From Christensenellaceae bacterium (GTDB taxonomy: Bacteria; Bacillota; Clostridia; Christensenellales; UBA1242): a DNA stretch of 33,352 nucleotides. The stretch is from assembly GCA_031262595.1 (NCBI GenBank), contig JAISHI010000012.1:1-33352 (forward strand), read 5' to 3'. The notes under the pieces are model-generated. The model ran no database searches and had not been told where the DNA came from. It saw only the letters and a list, made by a program, of their open reading frames with translations. Numbering within the stretch: position 1 is the stretch's first letter; every line of letters starts with the position of its first letter. Made by a program: the position numbers and the translations under genes. Positions 22,285 through 30,093 of this stretch are shown piece after piece.

Positions 22285-23157
22285 CTAATCCCAATTAAAA
22301 GTTAGCCAATCGAACATTTTTTCGAATGCATAAGTAGTTAGCGATTTGCTGTTTGGAATAATTTCAACGATTTTTCCAACGAAATTCGCCATAAGTTGCG
22401 GGCCGAAAGCGGTGCAATCCCAACTTCGAATGTTATACATCTCTGGGCTGCCGTCGCCGCCGCGGTTATCGCCCATAAAGAACCAATAGCCTTTTGGAAG
22501 GACAATTTCGTATCGGGTAAGGCCGTTTGGATAATAGACTTCTTGTATGAATTTTTTGAAATCGCTTCGCCATGCGCTATCGACCGAGCCGCCCACGCCA
22601 CCAGAATTTATAAAGTTATAAATGCCGTCGAATGGGATATTGCGCCCCCAAATAGGGTCGAGATAACTTTCGTTAATGGGAACGCCGTTCACTTCGATTT
22701 GGTAGCGATGACCGTTATAGTCGTTATCATCGTCTTTTTGGACGAAGGTTAGGGTATCGCCCTCTTTCGCGATGAGGCGTTTTATAAAGAGTTTATATTT
22801 TTTGCCGTTCTCGTCGACGTAATCGCCTTTACCTTCCTTATCATAAAACCGAGTTATGATTATATCGCCGCGCGCCACATTTTCGGGGTTGTTGTTTTTA
22901 CTAACGATGACGCTGTCGGTGTTTTTAGGGTTGTCGTTAGTATATTCGGCGTTTATTGTTTGCTTCATGCTTGGGCCGTCGACGGGCGAGAGGAAATACG
23001 CCATCGAAAAAGCGACCAAAACAACGCAAAGACAGATTATTAAAGAACTAACCGCAACCGTTATCGCGCCGCCTACTCGCGAGCGCGCGGTGCTTTCTCT
23101 AATTCCTTTGCCTTGTGATTGGCGCGTATGTTGTTGTGCCGAGAAACCTTTTCGCAT
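22285..23157 (-). CDS. lepB: Signal peptidase I
   Basis: This enzyme removes signal peptides from secreted proteins at the outer face of the membrane. It has an N-terminal basic segment, one membrane helix (about residues 31-55), the nucleophile Ser63 in DGPSMKQT, the general base Lys126 in FIKRLIAKEGDT, and the late motif FFMGDNRGGDGSPEMYNIRSWDCTAFGP. At 290 aa it is longer than the minimal Gram-positive enzymes, with extra loops between the two catalytic residues and after YLDP. The track start at 23193 is less likely; ATG 23157 (MRKGFSAQQ) lies 7 nt after an AATAAT -10 box, as in the other leaderless genes of this window. It is followed directly by miaA. Confidence 0.9.
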   Translation of the reverse strand: MRKGFSAQQHTRQSQGKGIRESTARSRVGGAITVAVSSLIICLCVVLVAFSMAYFLSPVDGPSMKQTINAEYTNDNPKNTDSVIVSKNNNPENVARGDIIITRFYDKEGKGDYVDENGKKYKLFIKRLIAKEGDTLTFVQKDDDNDYNGHRYQIEVNGVPINESYLDPIWGRNIPFDGIYNFINSGGVGGSVDSAWRSDFKKFIQEVYYPNGLTRYEIVLPKGYWFFMGDNRGGDGSPEMYNIRSWDCTAFGPQLMANFVGKIVEIIPNSKSLTTYAFEKMFDWLTFNWD

Positions 23158-23164
23158 ATTAAAA

Positions 23165-23193
23165 ATTATTGCATAAGAGATTTTTAAATGCAA
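23165..23193 (-). promoter_or_regulatory. Leaderless-type promoter of lepB-miaA
   Basis: Minus strand TTGCAT (23188-23193), 17 nt, AATAAT (23165-23170), then 7 nt to the ATG. No Shine-Dalgarno sequence. Confidence 0.5.
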
Positions 23194-23244
23194 GTAATCT
23201 TGCGCGGTTGTGGGGCAATCGTTTAAATAATTTCGCGCGTTTGC

Positions 23245-23274
23245 TTGATTTCGCGCGGGGCGTTAGTTTATAAT
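23245..23274 (+). promoter_or_regulatory. Leaderless-type promoter of gmk-rsmG
   Basis: TTGATT (23245-23250), 18 nt, TATAAT (23269-23274), then TCGCT and ATG at 23280. No Shine-Dalgarno sequence. Confidence 0.65.
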
Positions 23275-23279
23275 TCGCT

Positions 23280-23852
23280 ATGAAGAATAAAATGCTGATT
23301 GTTGTTGTCGAGGGGCCGAGCGGGGTTGGGAAAGACAGTATAATCAAGGGGCTTATTGCGAAACGACCGGATTTTTATGAGAAAATGCCGTCCGTCACGA
23401 ACCGCGAAATGCGCGAGGGCGAGGCGCAAGGAATGCCTTACTATTTCGTTTCGACGGCGGAGTTCGAGAAGATGCAAGGCGCGGGCGATATTTTCGAGTG
23501 GACGATGCGCCACGGGACATACCGCGGCATGAGTTATCGCTATATAAACGAGATTTTTAAGCGCGGGCACGTTCCTATTAAAGATTGCGATTTAATCGGC
23601 GTTAACGCGCTTAAAAAGGCTTACCCTAACCGCGTTTTAACGATTTTCGTGACGGCGCCTAAGGAACAAGTTCGCGCTCGTTTGAGCTCGCGCGGCGATA
23701 AGGAGGCGGATATCGAGGTTCGGCTTAAAGATTACGACAACTATATTAAAGAGGCGGGACATTACGACAACCAAGTCCAAAATATTGTTTTAGATGAGGC
23801 GATTCGCGAGATTGACGAGATTATCGTTAAGGCGTATGAGGCGCTGCTTTAA
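23280..23852 (+). CDS. gmk: Guanylate kinase-family protein
   Basis: Guanylate kinase phosphorylates GMP or dGMP to the diphosphate. The P-loop is VVEGPSGVGKDSIIKGL (residues 9-25), with Asp where Ser or Thr usually follows the Lys and a Ser one step on. The GMP-binding region is recognisable but diverged: SVTNREMREGEAQGMPYYFVSTAEFEKM in place of TTRxPRxGExxGxDYxFV, and FEWTMRHGTYRGMS in place of the LExAxVxGxxYGT motif. The lid Arg region RARLSSRGDKEADIEVRL matches the usual RxxxRG. Length 190 is normal. Because of the divergence, a guanylate-kinase-like paralogue with altered substrate is possible. No Shine-Dalgarno sequence; probably leaderless. Its stop overlaps the start of rsmG (TAATG). 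Confidence 0.82.
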   Translation: MKNKMLIVVVEGPSGVGKDSIIKGLIAKRPDFYEKMPSVTNREMREGEAQGMPYYFVSTAEFEKMQGAGDIFEWTMRHGTYRGMSYRYINEIFKRGHVPIKDCDLIGVNALKKAYPNRVLTIFVTAPKEQVRARLSSRGDKEADIEVRLKDYDNYIKEAGHYDNQVQNIVLDEAIREIDEIIVKAYEALL

Positions 23853-24502
23853 TGGATAAGACACTTCGCGATTTTAACGAGTTTTTGGTCGAATACAATA
23901 AAAACGTTAACCTAACCGCGCATAAAACTATCGAGGATAGCGCGCTTTTCAATATCGAGGACAGCCTACTTTTCGTAGGGTTTATGCGAGAGATACTACT
24001 AGATAATGTATCGTGCGTCGATATTGGGTCGGGGTGCGGTTGCCCAGCCATTCCGCTAGCCGTTTCGTTTCCTAAAACGAAATGGACTATGGTTGATTCT
24101 ATCGGCAAGAAAGTCGACTTTTTAAACGCGGCGGTCGAGAAATGTAAGATAACGAATGCCCGCGCGATTAAGTCGCGCATCGAGGATTTAGCGAAAGATA
24201 ACGAGAAAAAGTTCGATGTTTTGACGGCGCGGGCGGTCGCAAATCTACCGACTTTACTTGAATATGCCTTACCGCTTTTAAAGGTTGGCGGTGTTGCGCT
24301 TTTATATAAGGGTGTCAGCGCCGAGGAGGAAATCAACCAATCCAAACGCGCGTTATCGGTTTTAGGCGGGGAAGTTATTCGCGTTTTAAAGGCTAACTTA
24401 ACGCCGGAAATCGAGCGAACGCTTATCGTCGTTAAAAAAGTTAAGCCGACGCCGAGCGGTTATCCTCGAGGCGGGAATAAACCGCGGCTAAGTCCGTTAT
24501 AG
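23852..24502 (+). CDS. rsmG: 16S rRNA (guanine-527-N7)-methyltransferase RsmG (GidB)
   Basis: RsmG methylates G527 in the 530 loop of 16S rRNA; loss gives low-level streptomycin resistance in many bacteria. The SAM site CVDIGSGCGCPAIPLAVSFP (residues 55-74) is typical. Then follow MVDSIGKKVDFLNAA, ARAIKSRIEDL, LTARAVANLPTLLEYALPLLKVGG, LLYKGVSAEEE, and the family's C-terminal signature YPRGGNKPRLSPL. The N-terminal NVNLTAHKT segment is also diagnostic. Length 216 is slightly shorter than usual (about 235). It is translationally coupled to gmk by a TAATG overlap. Confidence 0.94.
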   Translation: MDKTLRDFNEFLVEYNKNVNLTAHKTIEDSALFNIEDSLLFVGFMREILLDNVSCVDIGSGCGCPAIPLAVSFPKTKWTMVDSIGKKVDFLNAAVEKCKITNARAIKSRIEDLAKDNEKKFDVLTARAVANLPTLLEYALPLLKVGGVALLYKGVSAEEEINQSKRALSVLGGEVIRVLKANLTPEIERTLIVVKKVKPTPSGYPRGGNKPRLSPL

Positions 24503-24540
24503 AGAGTGAATTTTTTTACAATTTTTTTACAAATTGGGTA

Positions 24541-24569
24541 TTGAAAAGCGGTTTTAGGTATGTTATAGT
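24541..24569 (+). promoter_or_regulatory. Leaderless-type promoter of Cys-rich mini-protein 1
   Basis: TTGAAA (24541-24546), 17 nt, TATAGT (24564-24569), then CTTTT and ATG. The spacer nearly matches that of the next gene (GTTTTAGG...TGTTATA). Confidence 0.7.
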
Positions 24570-24574
24570 CTTTT

Positions 24575-24868
24575 ATGGAAAAAAACATCATCGACCAAAT
24601 TTGCGAAGAACTCGACGAAGGGATTAAAAACAAAGCGCGTATAGATTGCTTTGTTGGGCTTGATAAGACGCGTTCAGAAATAAAAGCGTTGGATGAGAAG
24701 GAAACGTTCTCGTATGAAGGTTTAGAAGAGCTCAGAGGAATAGACAATAAACGCGAAGAAGGCAATAAGCGTTTGACTAATTTAAAAATAAATAGCCACC
24801 TCCAAGAGGTTTGTGTTGGGTGTAAGTTGGGTGCGCTGAGCTCTTGTGGTAAGGATTTGGATATTTAA
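24575..24868 (+). CDS. Cys-rich mini-protein 1 (paralogue of the next gene)
   Basis: Unrecognised 97-residue protein. The N-terminal two thirds are charged and helical (IIDQICEELDEGIKNKARID, ALDEKETFSYEGLEELRGID). The C-terminus has the pattern RLTNLKINSHLQEVCVGCKLGALSSCG, i.e. INS followed by C-x2-C-x8-C, which returns in the next gene as RLKHLAINSQNKGLCERCSLDGKNVCA. The Cys residues may bind zinc or an iron-sulphur cluster or form a small knuckle; one more ligand would be needed, perhaps the Cys near residue 10 or 25. There is no signal peptide. It has its own leaderless-type promoter shared in sequence with the next gene, so the pair probably arose by tandem duplication including the promoter. 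Confidence 0.65.
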   Translation: MEKNIIDQICEELDEGIKNKARIDCFVGLDKTRSEIKALDEKETFSYEGLEELRGIDNKREEGNKRLTNLKINSHLQEVCVGCKLGALSSCGKDLDI

Positions 24869-24922
24869 TAACAGCGTTTCGAATGGCGTGGCGCATACCG
24901 TTATAAAAATGCAAACTCACTA

Positions 24923-24951
24923 TTGAAAAATGTTTTTAGGGGTGTTATAAT
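24923..24951 (+). promoter_or_regulatory. Leaderless-type promoter of Cys-rich mini-protein 2
   Basis: TTGAAA (24923-24928), 17 nt, TATAAT (24946-24951), then TTATT and ATG at 24957. Spacer conserved with the promoter at 24541. Confidence 0.75.
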
Positions 24952-24956
24952 TTATT

Positions 24957-25229
24957 ATGGCAAATATAATAAATTTAAATCGCGAACAACTTTTTGAATT
25001 ATATAAAAATATTGAACGCAACGCGTGCTATATCGAACATAACAAGAAGCGTAATCTTCGCGAGATGGCAGGTTTAACAAATGAAGAAGATTATGTTGAT
25101 GACTTTATGGAGAATGAGAGCCTCGCACAAAGGCGGGAGCGTTTAAAACATTTAGCAATAAATAGCCAAAATAAGGGGCTTTGTGAGCGTTGTAGCCTAG
25201 ATGGCAAGAATGTTTGTGCGATAAATTAG
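24957..25229 (+). CDS. Cys-rich mini-protein 2 (paralogue of the previous gene)
   Basis: Unrecognised 90-residue protein sharing the C-terminal motif of its upstream neighbour: RLKHLAINSQNKGLCERCSLDGKNVCA (C-x2-C-x7-C). The N-terminus is helical and charged with two further residues that could be ligands (RNACYIEHNKK). No signal peptide or membrane segment. It has the same promoter layout as its neighbour, with the -10 ending 5 nt before the ATG. Its stop codon overlaps the stop of the convergent CPBP protease gene (TTA/TAG, 4 nt in all). Function cannot be assigned. Confidence 0.65.
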   Translation: MANIINLNREQLFELYKNIERNACYIEHNKKRNLREMAGLTNEEDYVDDFMENESLAQRRERLKHLAINSQNKGLCERCSLDGKNVCAIN

Positions 25230-26416
25230 AGTATCGCGCCCCAGACGAAGGTAAAGATTGTTATTAAGGCTGAGAACGAGATAATCGCCCAAACTAGGGC
25301 TTTTTCGGTTGCGAGAAGTTTTTTCGGGCGCTCGAAATCGTCGAGATAGAAACGGATTGCGCCGAAAAGTCCGGCTTTTTCTGGGATTGCGAGGGCAACG
25401 CGCTTGAGTTCCTCGATAGTTAAAACTCGGCCGGCTTGGCGGTTTAGGATTTCTATTCCGACTGGGTCGTAGGCGATGAGTTTCGCGAGCTTATAGTCTT
25501 TTTCTTTTTCGAACGAGGCGCGCGCGAACTTACGAATTATCGCGAACATTCCCCAAACAAGCAGCGCGATGCCGATTAAGATGCCTATATAGTTAGTAAA
25601 TAGTGTTCCAAAAAGGTTTCCAACGAGATTTTCGAACGGCAAGCCTAAATCCTCCGCGAACGCGAAATAAGTCGAGAGCCCGTTGTTCATGAAGTGCAGG
25701 ATTATGCCCGTCCAAATGCTTTTTGTCGCGGCGACCGTAAGCCCCATGATATAGCCGAGCATTGTCGCGTAAAAGAATTGGACGATGTTCATGTGCATTA
25801 AACCGAAAAGTAGGGCGACAAGAACGACAGCGCGCCGAACTCCAAGCCTGCCCGCGAAACTGTTTAGGAGCATTCCGCGGTGCGCTGTTTCTTCGCCGAG
25901 CGCGGGCAAAATCGCGGTTAAAATCATTGTTATAAGGAAACCTGACCAGCCAACGAAAACGTCGTCGCCGCTTGGGAAGCGATAGCCGAACGCGTCGAGG
26001 ATATTGCGGAAGAAATTCGCGAAAAGGATATTAAAAAGGAACATTAAAAACCCTAATAAGAAGGCGAACGCGACTGTTTTGCTGTCTATTTTGCGGAAGC
26101 CGAACGCGCGCGTCGTTTCGCGGAAGATTTCGCCGTCTTTAGGGGGCGCGAAATCTAAGCTAGCCGCGTTTTTCGCGCGGTTTTTGCGCTTAAGATAAAT
26201 AAACCAGCCGACGAAACAAAACCCCGACATCGCAATAACTTGGACAACTATCGAAAAAAGGGCTTCGAGCGCGCCGTCATTTAGCGAGTTGAAAACCCCG
26301 ACAGTTATTAAAATCCGCATAACCGCAACCGCGATTAAAATACAAAAATAAATCACGCAAGCGACAATAAAGTCCTTACTTTTCTTAATTTCTGTTAAGT
26401 TAATTTCGGGTTGCAT
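25226..26416 (-). CDS. CPBP-family (CAAX-like) intramembrane metalloprotease, long form
   Basis: CPBP proteins are multipass membrane glutamic/metalloproteases related to eukaryotic CAAX protease Rce1 and to bacteriocin-immunity proteins. The core motifs are present: PALGEETAHRGMLLNSF (EExxxR), then FGLMHMNIVQFFYATMLGYIMG (His motif 2), and IILHFMNNGLSTYF (H-x3-N). There are about eight or more hydrophobic helices. The C-terminal 80 residues contain a cytoplasmic segment after the core and one last helix, making it longer (396 aa) than the usual 220-300. AAGGAG lies 6 nt before the ATG, and the start overlaps the end of the upstream CPBP gene by 17 nt, so the two are translationally coupled. 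Substrate unknown. Confidence 0.87.
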   Translation of the reverse strand: MQPEINLTEIKKSKDFIVACVIYFCILIAVAVMRILITVGVFNSLNDGALEALFSIVVQVIAMSGFCFVGWFIYLKRKNRAKNAASLDFAPPKDGEIFRETTRAFGFRKIDSKTVAFAFLLGFLMFLFNILFANFFRNILDAFGYRFPSGDDVFVGWSGFLITMILTAILPALGEETAHRGMLLNSFAGRLGVRRAVVLVALLFGLMHMNIVQFFYATMLGYIMGLTVAATKSIWTGIILHFMNNGLSTYFAFAEDLGLPFENLVGNLFGTLFTNYIGILIGIALLVWGMFAIIRKFARASFEKEKDYKLAKLIAYDPVGIEILNRQAGRVLTIEELKRVALAIPEKAGLFGAIRFYLDDFERPKKLLATEKALVWAIISFSALITIFTFVWGAIL

Positions 26417-27152
26417 CGGCTGCTCCTTTTAAGGTTTTAGTTAGGGTATAAATCGTAAGTCCGCCGACGAGGGCAAGCGAAATCATGCAAGTTATCGTTC
26501 CCGCGTTCCAAATTAGCGGCGATGAACTGCTTCCAAATATATATGCTACGGAAAGGACTAAGAAGTTGTTTAAAAAATGTAAAACCATTCCCGCGAAAAG
26601 GCTCGCCGCCCTATAAACGACGAAGGCGAGGATTACGCCGAGGATAAATTGGTAAATCGTTTGATAAAAGTTCCAATGGAAGATTGCGAAACAAACCGCG
26701 CTTATTAAAATCGGGAACCAAACGCCGATTTTTTTTTCGTCGGACATATTTTTAACGAAATTAAAAATCAGCCCGCGAAAGATGAGTTCTTCAACGAAAG
26801 CGGGAAGCGCACAGATTATAACAACATAAACGAGATAGGCCCCAAAGTTATCTAACGCGAGTTCGACGTTGCCTTCGACGTTTTTATCCGCTAAAAAGTC
26901 GGTCGCGAGTTGTTGGAGCAATAAAAACGCGCAAATCGAAAAAACCGCGAGAATGAAAATCGTTATATAGTTCCTTGCGCCAAGTTTCAGATTAACTGAA
27001 TAGAATTTTAAGAAAGTTTTCGTTTCGCCCGTCTTATTATACTTAAATAAAAGCCAATGAAGCAGCAAAAATGCCCCGAAAAGCGCGCCATATAATAGGA
27101 CATAACTCAAAATTATCGCGAACATTATTATAAATAATACCCGCATAAACAT
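26400..27152 (-). CDS. CPBP-family (CAAX-like) intramembrane metalloprotease, short form
   Basis: Second CPBP protease of a coupled pair. Motifs: PAFVEELIFRGLIFNFV (EExxxR), then FAIFHWNFYQTIYQFILGVIL (motif 2 His), and MVLHFLNNFLVLS (H-x3-N). It has about seven membrane helices. The track ORF starts at 27251 inside the divergent cwlD gene; I prefer the ATG at 27152 (MFMRVLFII, 250 aa), which directly precedes the first helix and leaves 4 bp to the cwlD ATG. No Shine-Dalgarno sequence is seen, so the start remains uncertain by a few codons. Being beside cwlD and glmM suggests an envelope-related role, but this is only context. Confidence 0.85.
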   Translation of the reverse strand: MFMRVLFIIMFAIILSYVLLYGALFGAFLLLHWLLFKYNKTGETKTFLKFYSVNLKLGARNYITIFILAVFSICAFLLLQQLATDFLADKNVEGNVELALDNFGAYLVYVVIICALPAFVEELIFRGLIFNFVKNMSDEKKIGVWFPILISAVCFAIFHWNFYQTIYQFILGVILAFVVYRAASLFAGMVLHFLNNFLVLSVAYIFGSSSSPLIWNAGTITCMISLALVGGLTIYTLTKTLKGAADATRN

Positions 27153-27156
27153 TGGT

Positions 27157-27852
27157 ATGTCAAAGCGAATTATTTTTTTTGGTGCGGTTTGCGCGGCGTT
27201 TGTTGTTGCGGCTTGGGGGATTGATGCGTTTGGTGCGCGCGTGGCGAACATGAGCGGAATTACGGTTTCGGCGAATGCGCCGAGGTTTTGCGTTGTTCTC
27301 GACGCGGGGCATGGGGGATATGACGGGGGCGCCTCGCGGAGCGGAATTAAGGAGAGCGATATAAACTTTAAGATTGTTAGGTATCTTGAAACGGAACTTT
27401 TGTCGCGCGGAATTGCTGTTGTCTTGACAAGAACGAATTTCGATACGCTCGCGAGCCCTTACGCGAAAAACAAAAAGCGCGACGACATGGAAAAACGCCT
27501 CGCGATAATAAAGAAGACGAGCCCAAACCTTTTCGTTTCTATTCATTTAAATGCCTTAGCCGGCAATTCGAGCGCGCGGGGGCTACAATGTTTTTATGGG
27601 AAAGAGCGCGAGGGGGACAAGGTTTTTGCGCAAGGCATTCAAGACGAGGTTAATAAGAGCAAACTTTTAACGAACCGAAATCCAAGGACACAGGAGTTTT
27701 ACTTTTTTGATAACGCGGTTTGCCCGTCGGTTTTGGTTGAATGCGGGTTTTTGTCGAACCCAGCGGAGGCCAAACTTTTAGCGACGAAAGAATACCAACA
27801 GGTTTTGGCGTTTCATATCGCGGTGGGCATCGTTAAAACCCTTAACGCATAA
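27157..27852 (+). CDS. cwlD: N-acetylmuramoyl-L-alanine amidase, CwlD-type
   Basis: CwlD cleaves the stem peptide from muramic acid, the first step of muramic-delta-lactam formation in spore cortex. After an N-terminal membrane helix or signal (IIFFGAVCAAFVVAAWGI) comes one amidase_3 domain with all zinc and catalytic residues: His52 in VLDAGHGGYDGG, Glu66 in SGIKESD, the second His in LFVSIHLNA, and the Glu in VLVECGFLSNPAEA. Length (231) matches CwlD (about 237), and there are no SH3 or SPOR domains, which favours CwlD over vegetative amidases. No Shine-Dalgarno sequence; a TAAACA box 5 nt before the ATG is a weak -10. It lies 28 nt before glmM, in the same direction. Confidence 0.87.
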   Translation: MSKRIIFFGAVCAAFVVAAWGIDAFGARVANMSGITVSANAPRFCVVLDAGHGGYDGGASRSGIKESDINFKIVRYLETELLSRGIAVVLTRTNFDTLASPYAKNKKRDDMEKRLAIIKKTSPNLFVSIHLNALAGNSSARGLQCFYGKEREGDKVFAQGIQDEVNKSKLLTNRNPRTQEFYFFDNAVCPSVLVECGFLSNPAEAKLLATKEYQQVLAFHIAVGIVKTLNA

Positions 27853-27879
27853 CGCGCGGTTTCCGCATAAATATATCTA

Positions 27880-29148
27880 ATGAAGAATTATTTCGGAACG
27901 GACGGTATTAGGGGATCGGCGGAAGAACTTTTTAGCGACGCGTTTTTAAAAGCCGTAGCACAATCTATTGGGGCGTTTATCGAAAAATACCCACAATATG
28001 TTGTTATCGGTCGCGATACGAGGGCGAGTGGGGTTAGGATCTTTCGCGCGCTTAAAAAATATTTAAATAAACTCGGCGTTGAGGTTATCGATAAAGGCAT
28101 AACGACGACCGCGGAGTTAGCGTTTTATGCGCGGGAACTTCGCGCGAGCCTTGGGGTTATGATAACCGCGTCGCATAATATTGCGGAGGACAACGGACTT
28201 AAATTTTTTACGGCGAGCGGCGATAAGTTAGATAGCGTCGGGCGGGCGCGGTTTAACGAACTTTTAAGTTCGGCGTTGTTTTCAGGGAAATTTAAGGCGA
28301 AAAAGTTTTCGGGTTGGCAGGAGTTTTTAGTTTCAAAGTTTAACGGGCTTAAATTTTTTAAAAATAAACCGACGATTTTTTTAGACAGCGCGAGCGGTTC
28401 GGGCGCTAAGAACGCGCAAGTCGTTTTGCATAAGCTCGGGTTTAAAACTATTGAAATTTCGCCGAAACCCAACGGCTCGAACATAAATAAAGGCTTTGGC
28501 GCGACGAATATGGGGTCGCTTTCCGTCGAGGTTAGGGCGAGTTCGCTCGCGAATAAGATTGGTTTTGCGTTTGACGGCGACGCGGATAGGCTTGTCGTCG
28601 TTGACGAGCGCGGGAAAGTTGTTTCGGGGGATATTTTAATGGCGGTTTTCGCGAAGTTTTTTAAGGTCGATTTCGCGAGTACGGTTTTATTTAACCTAGG
28701 CGTCGAGAATTATCTTAAAAAGCGCGGCATAGCGGTTTTTCGAACCGATGTTGGCGATTCGCATATAACTAGCGAAGTTAACGCGCGGGGGCTACTCTTC
28801 GGGGGAGAGCCGAGCGGGCATTTTTTTTGGAACGGCGTTCATACGACGGGCGACGGGCTTTTAACCGCGCTGTTTTTGCTGTTCGTCTTACAAATGACGG
28901 GCGAGAAGTTATCGAGCCTCGCGAAAATACCCGTTTATCCGTCGAAAAGCATAAACATTCGCGCGGAGGATTTTATCGCGCCGGATTTATCAGGGCTTAA
29001 CTTACCTTGGCAACGCGTTATTGTTCGAAAAAGCGGAACGGAGCCCGTCGTTCGGGTTTATGTTTGCGCGCGCGAAAAAACGCAGGTCGACGCGCTCATT
29101 AAGGTCATAAAGCGCCAATGCAGCAGGGTTGTTTGTATTAGTGATTAG
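27880..29148 (+). CDS. glmM: Phosphoglucosamine mutase GlmM
   Basis: GlmM converts glucosamine-6-phosphate to glucosamine-1-phosphate for UDP-GlcNAc and peptidoglycan synthesis. Signatures: FGTDGIRG at residues 5-12; the phosphorylated Ser98 in VMITASHN; the metal loop AFDGDADRLVVVD near 231; the sugar-binding GGEPSGHFFW; and the C-terminal phosphate site VRKSGTEPVVRVYV. At 422 residues it is about 25 shorter than usual; the ends are complete, so loops are trimmed. No Shine-Dalgarno sequence is visible, and TAAATA ends 6 nt before the ATG with no clear -35, so it may be leaderless or read with cwlD. Its last 11 nt overlap the end of the convergent trxB. Confidence 0.92.
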   Translation: MKNYFGTDGIRGSAEELFSDAFLKAVAQSIGAFIEKYPQYVVIGRDTRASGVRIFRALKKYLNKLGVEVIDKGITTTAELAFYARELRASLGVMITASHNIAEDNGLKFFTASGDKLDSVGRARFNELLSSALFSGKFKAKKFSGWQEFLVSKFNGLKFFKNKPTIFLDSASGSGAKNAQVVLHKLGFKTIEISPKPNGSNINKGFGATNMGSLSVEVRASSLANKIGFAFDGDADRLVVVDERGKVVSGDILMAVFAKFFKVDFASTVLFNLGVENYLKKRGIAVFRTDVGDSHITSEVNARGLLFGGEPSGHFFWNGVHTTGDGLLTALFLLFVLQMTGEKLSSLAKIPVYPSKSINIRAEDFIAPDLSGLNLPWQRVIVRKSGTEPVVRVYVCAREKTQVDALIKVIKRQCSRVVCISD

Positions 29149-30058
29149 AACGAATATACTCCGCGGCGGCGGTTGCGGCGATTGCACCGTCGGCGCAGGC
29201 GGTTATGACTTGGCGATAATCCTTATCGATAACGTCGCCGGCGGCATAAACGCCGTCGAGAGAGGTTTTGCATTTTCGGTCGGTTATTATATAGCCGAAT
29301 TCGGTTGTTTTAATGTCGGGGCCGAGTAGGCTTGTATCGGGGATTCTGCCGATTGCGATAAAAAGTCCGTCGCAAGGAATTTCGAAGATTTCGTTAGTAT
29401 CGAGGTTTTCGCAAATAACTTTTTCCGGCTTTTCGTCGCCTGCGATTTCTAGGATTTTATGGCGATGATAGATGTTTTTTATGTTTTCGAACTTTTTCAT
29501 TTCTTCGACTAGCGTTATGTTCGCGTTAAAATTCGGCGTTAGGTTAACAATCGTTACGGAATTGCAAAGCCCAGCTAAAAACATCGCGTCCTCGACTGCC
29601 GTATTTCCGCCGCCGAGCATAACTACGTCCTTATCCTTATAAAACGCGCCGTCGCAAATCGCGCAATAATGAACGCCTGCGCCGAAAAACTTGTCCTCGC
29701 CGATCGCGCCAGACTTTCGGGGACCCGCGCCAGTTGCGATTATTATTGCTTTCGCCTTATATTCGTCGTCGATGAGTTTAACGGTTTTTGTCGCGAGGTC
29801 GATGCTCTCAATTTCATCAAAAACAAACTCACAGCCGACGTGTTCGGCGTGTTCGTGCATTTTTGTCGCGAGTTCGAAGCCGCTTATGGTTGGATAAGAA
29901 GGGTAGTTGTCGATTGTTTTCGTTAGGTTGACTTGCCCGCCGCTTATAAGTTTTTCGATTATCGTAACTTTTTGCCCGCCGCAACGCGCCGCATAAATGC
30001 CAGCCGTTAAACCAGCAGGCCCTGCGCCGATAATAAGGATTCCAGTTTCTTTTGTCAT
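29138..30058 (-). CDS. trxB: Thioredoxin reductase
   Basis: Flavoprotein that reduces thioredoxin with NADPH. The FAD site GAGPAGLTAGIYAARCG is at residues 8-24; the redox disulphide is CAICDG (about residues 132-137; CATCDG in most relatives); the NADPH site is GGGNTAVEDA; and the C-terminal FAD motif is GVYAAGDVIDKDYRQVITACADG. Length 306 is standard. No Shine-Dalgarno sequence; the promoter sits at the end of the upstream Ppx-like gene and gives a leaderless message. A ferredoxin-dependent relative cannot be excluded from motifs alone. It overlaps glmM tail to tail. Confidence 0.92.
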   Translation of the reverse strand: MTKETGILIIGAGPAGLTAGIYAARCGGQKVTIIEKLISGGQVNLTKTIDNYPSYPTISGFELATKMHEHAEHVGCEFVFDEIESIDLATKTVKLIDDEYKAKAIIIATGAGPRKSGAIGEDKFFGAGVHYCAICDGAFYKDKDVVMLGGGNTAVEDAMFLAGLCNSVTIVNLTPNFNANITLVEEMKKFENIKNIYHRHKILEIAGDEKPEKVICENLDTNEIFEIPCDGLFIAIGRIPDTSLLGPDIKTTEFGYIITDRKCKTSLDGVYAAGDVIDKDYRQVITACADGAIAATAAAEYIRSNH

Positions 30059-30064
30059 AAATTT

Positions 30065-30093
30065 ATTATAACCCGAGAGTTAAATAATCTCAA
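30065..30093 (-). promoter_or_regulatory. Leaderless-type promoter of trxB
   Basis: Minus strand TTGAGA (30088-30093), 17 nt, TATAAT (30065-30070), AAATTT, then ATG at 30058. The -35 lies inside the last codons of the upstream gene, so trxB has its own internal promoter. Confidence 0.75.
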
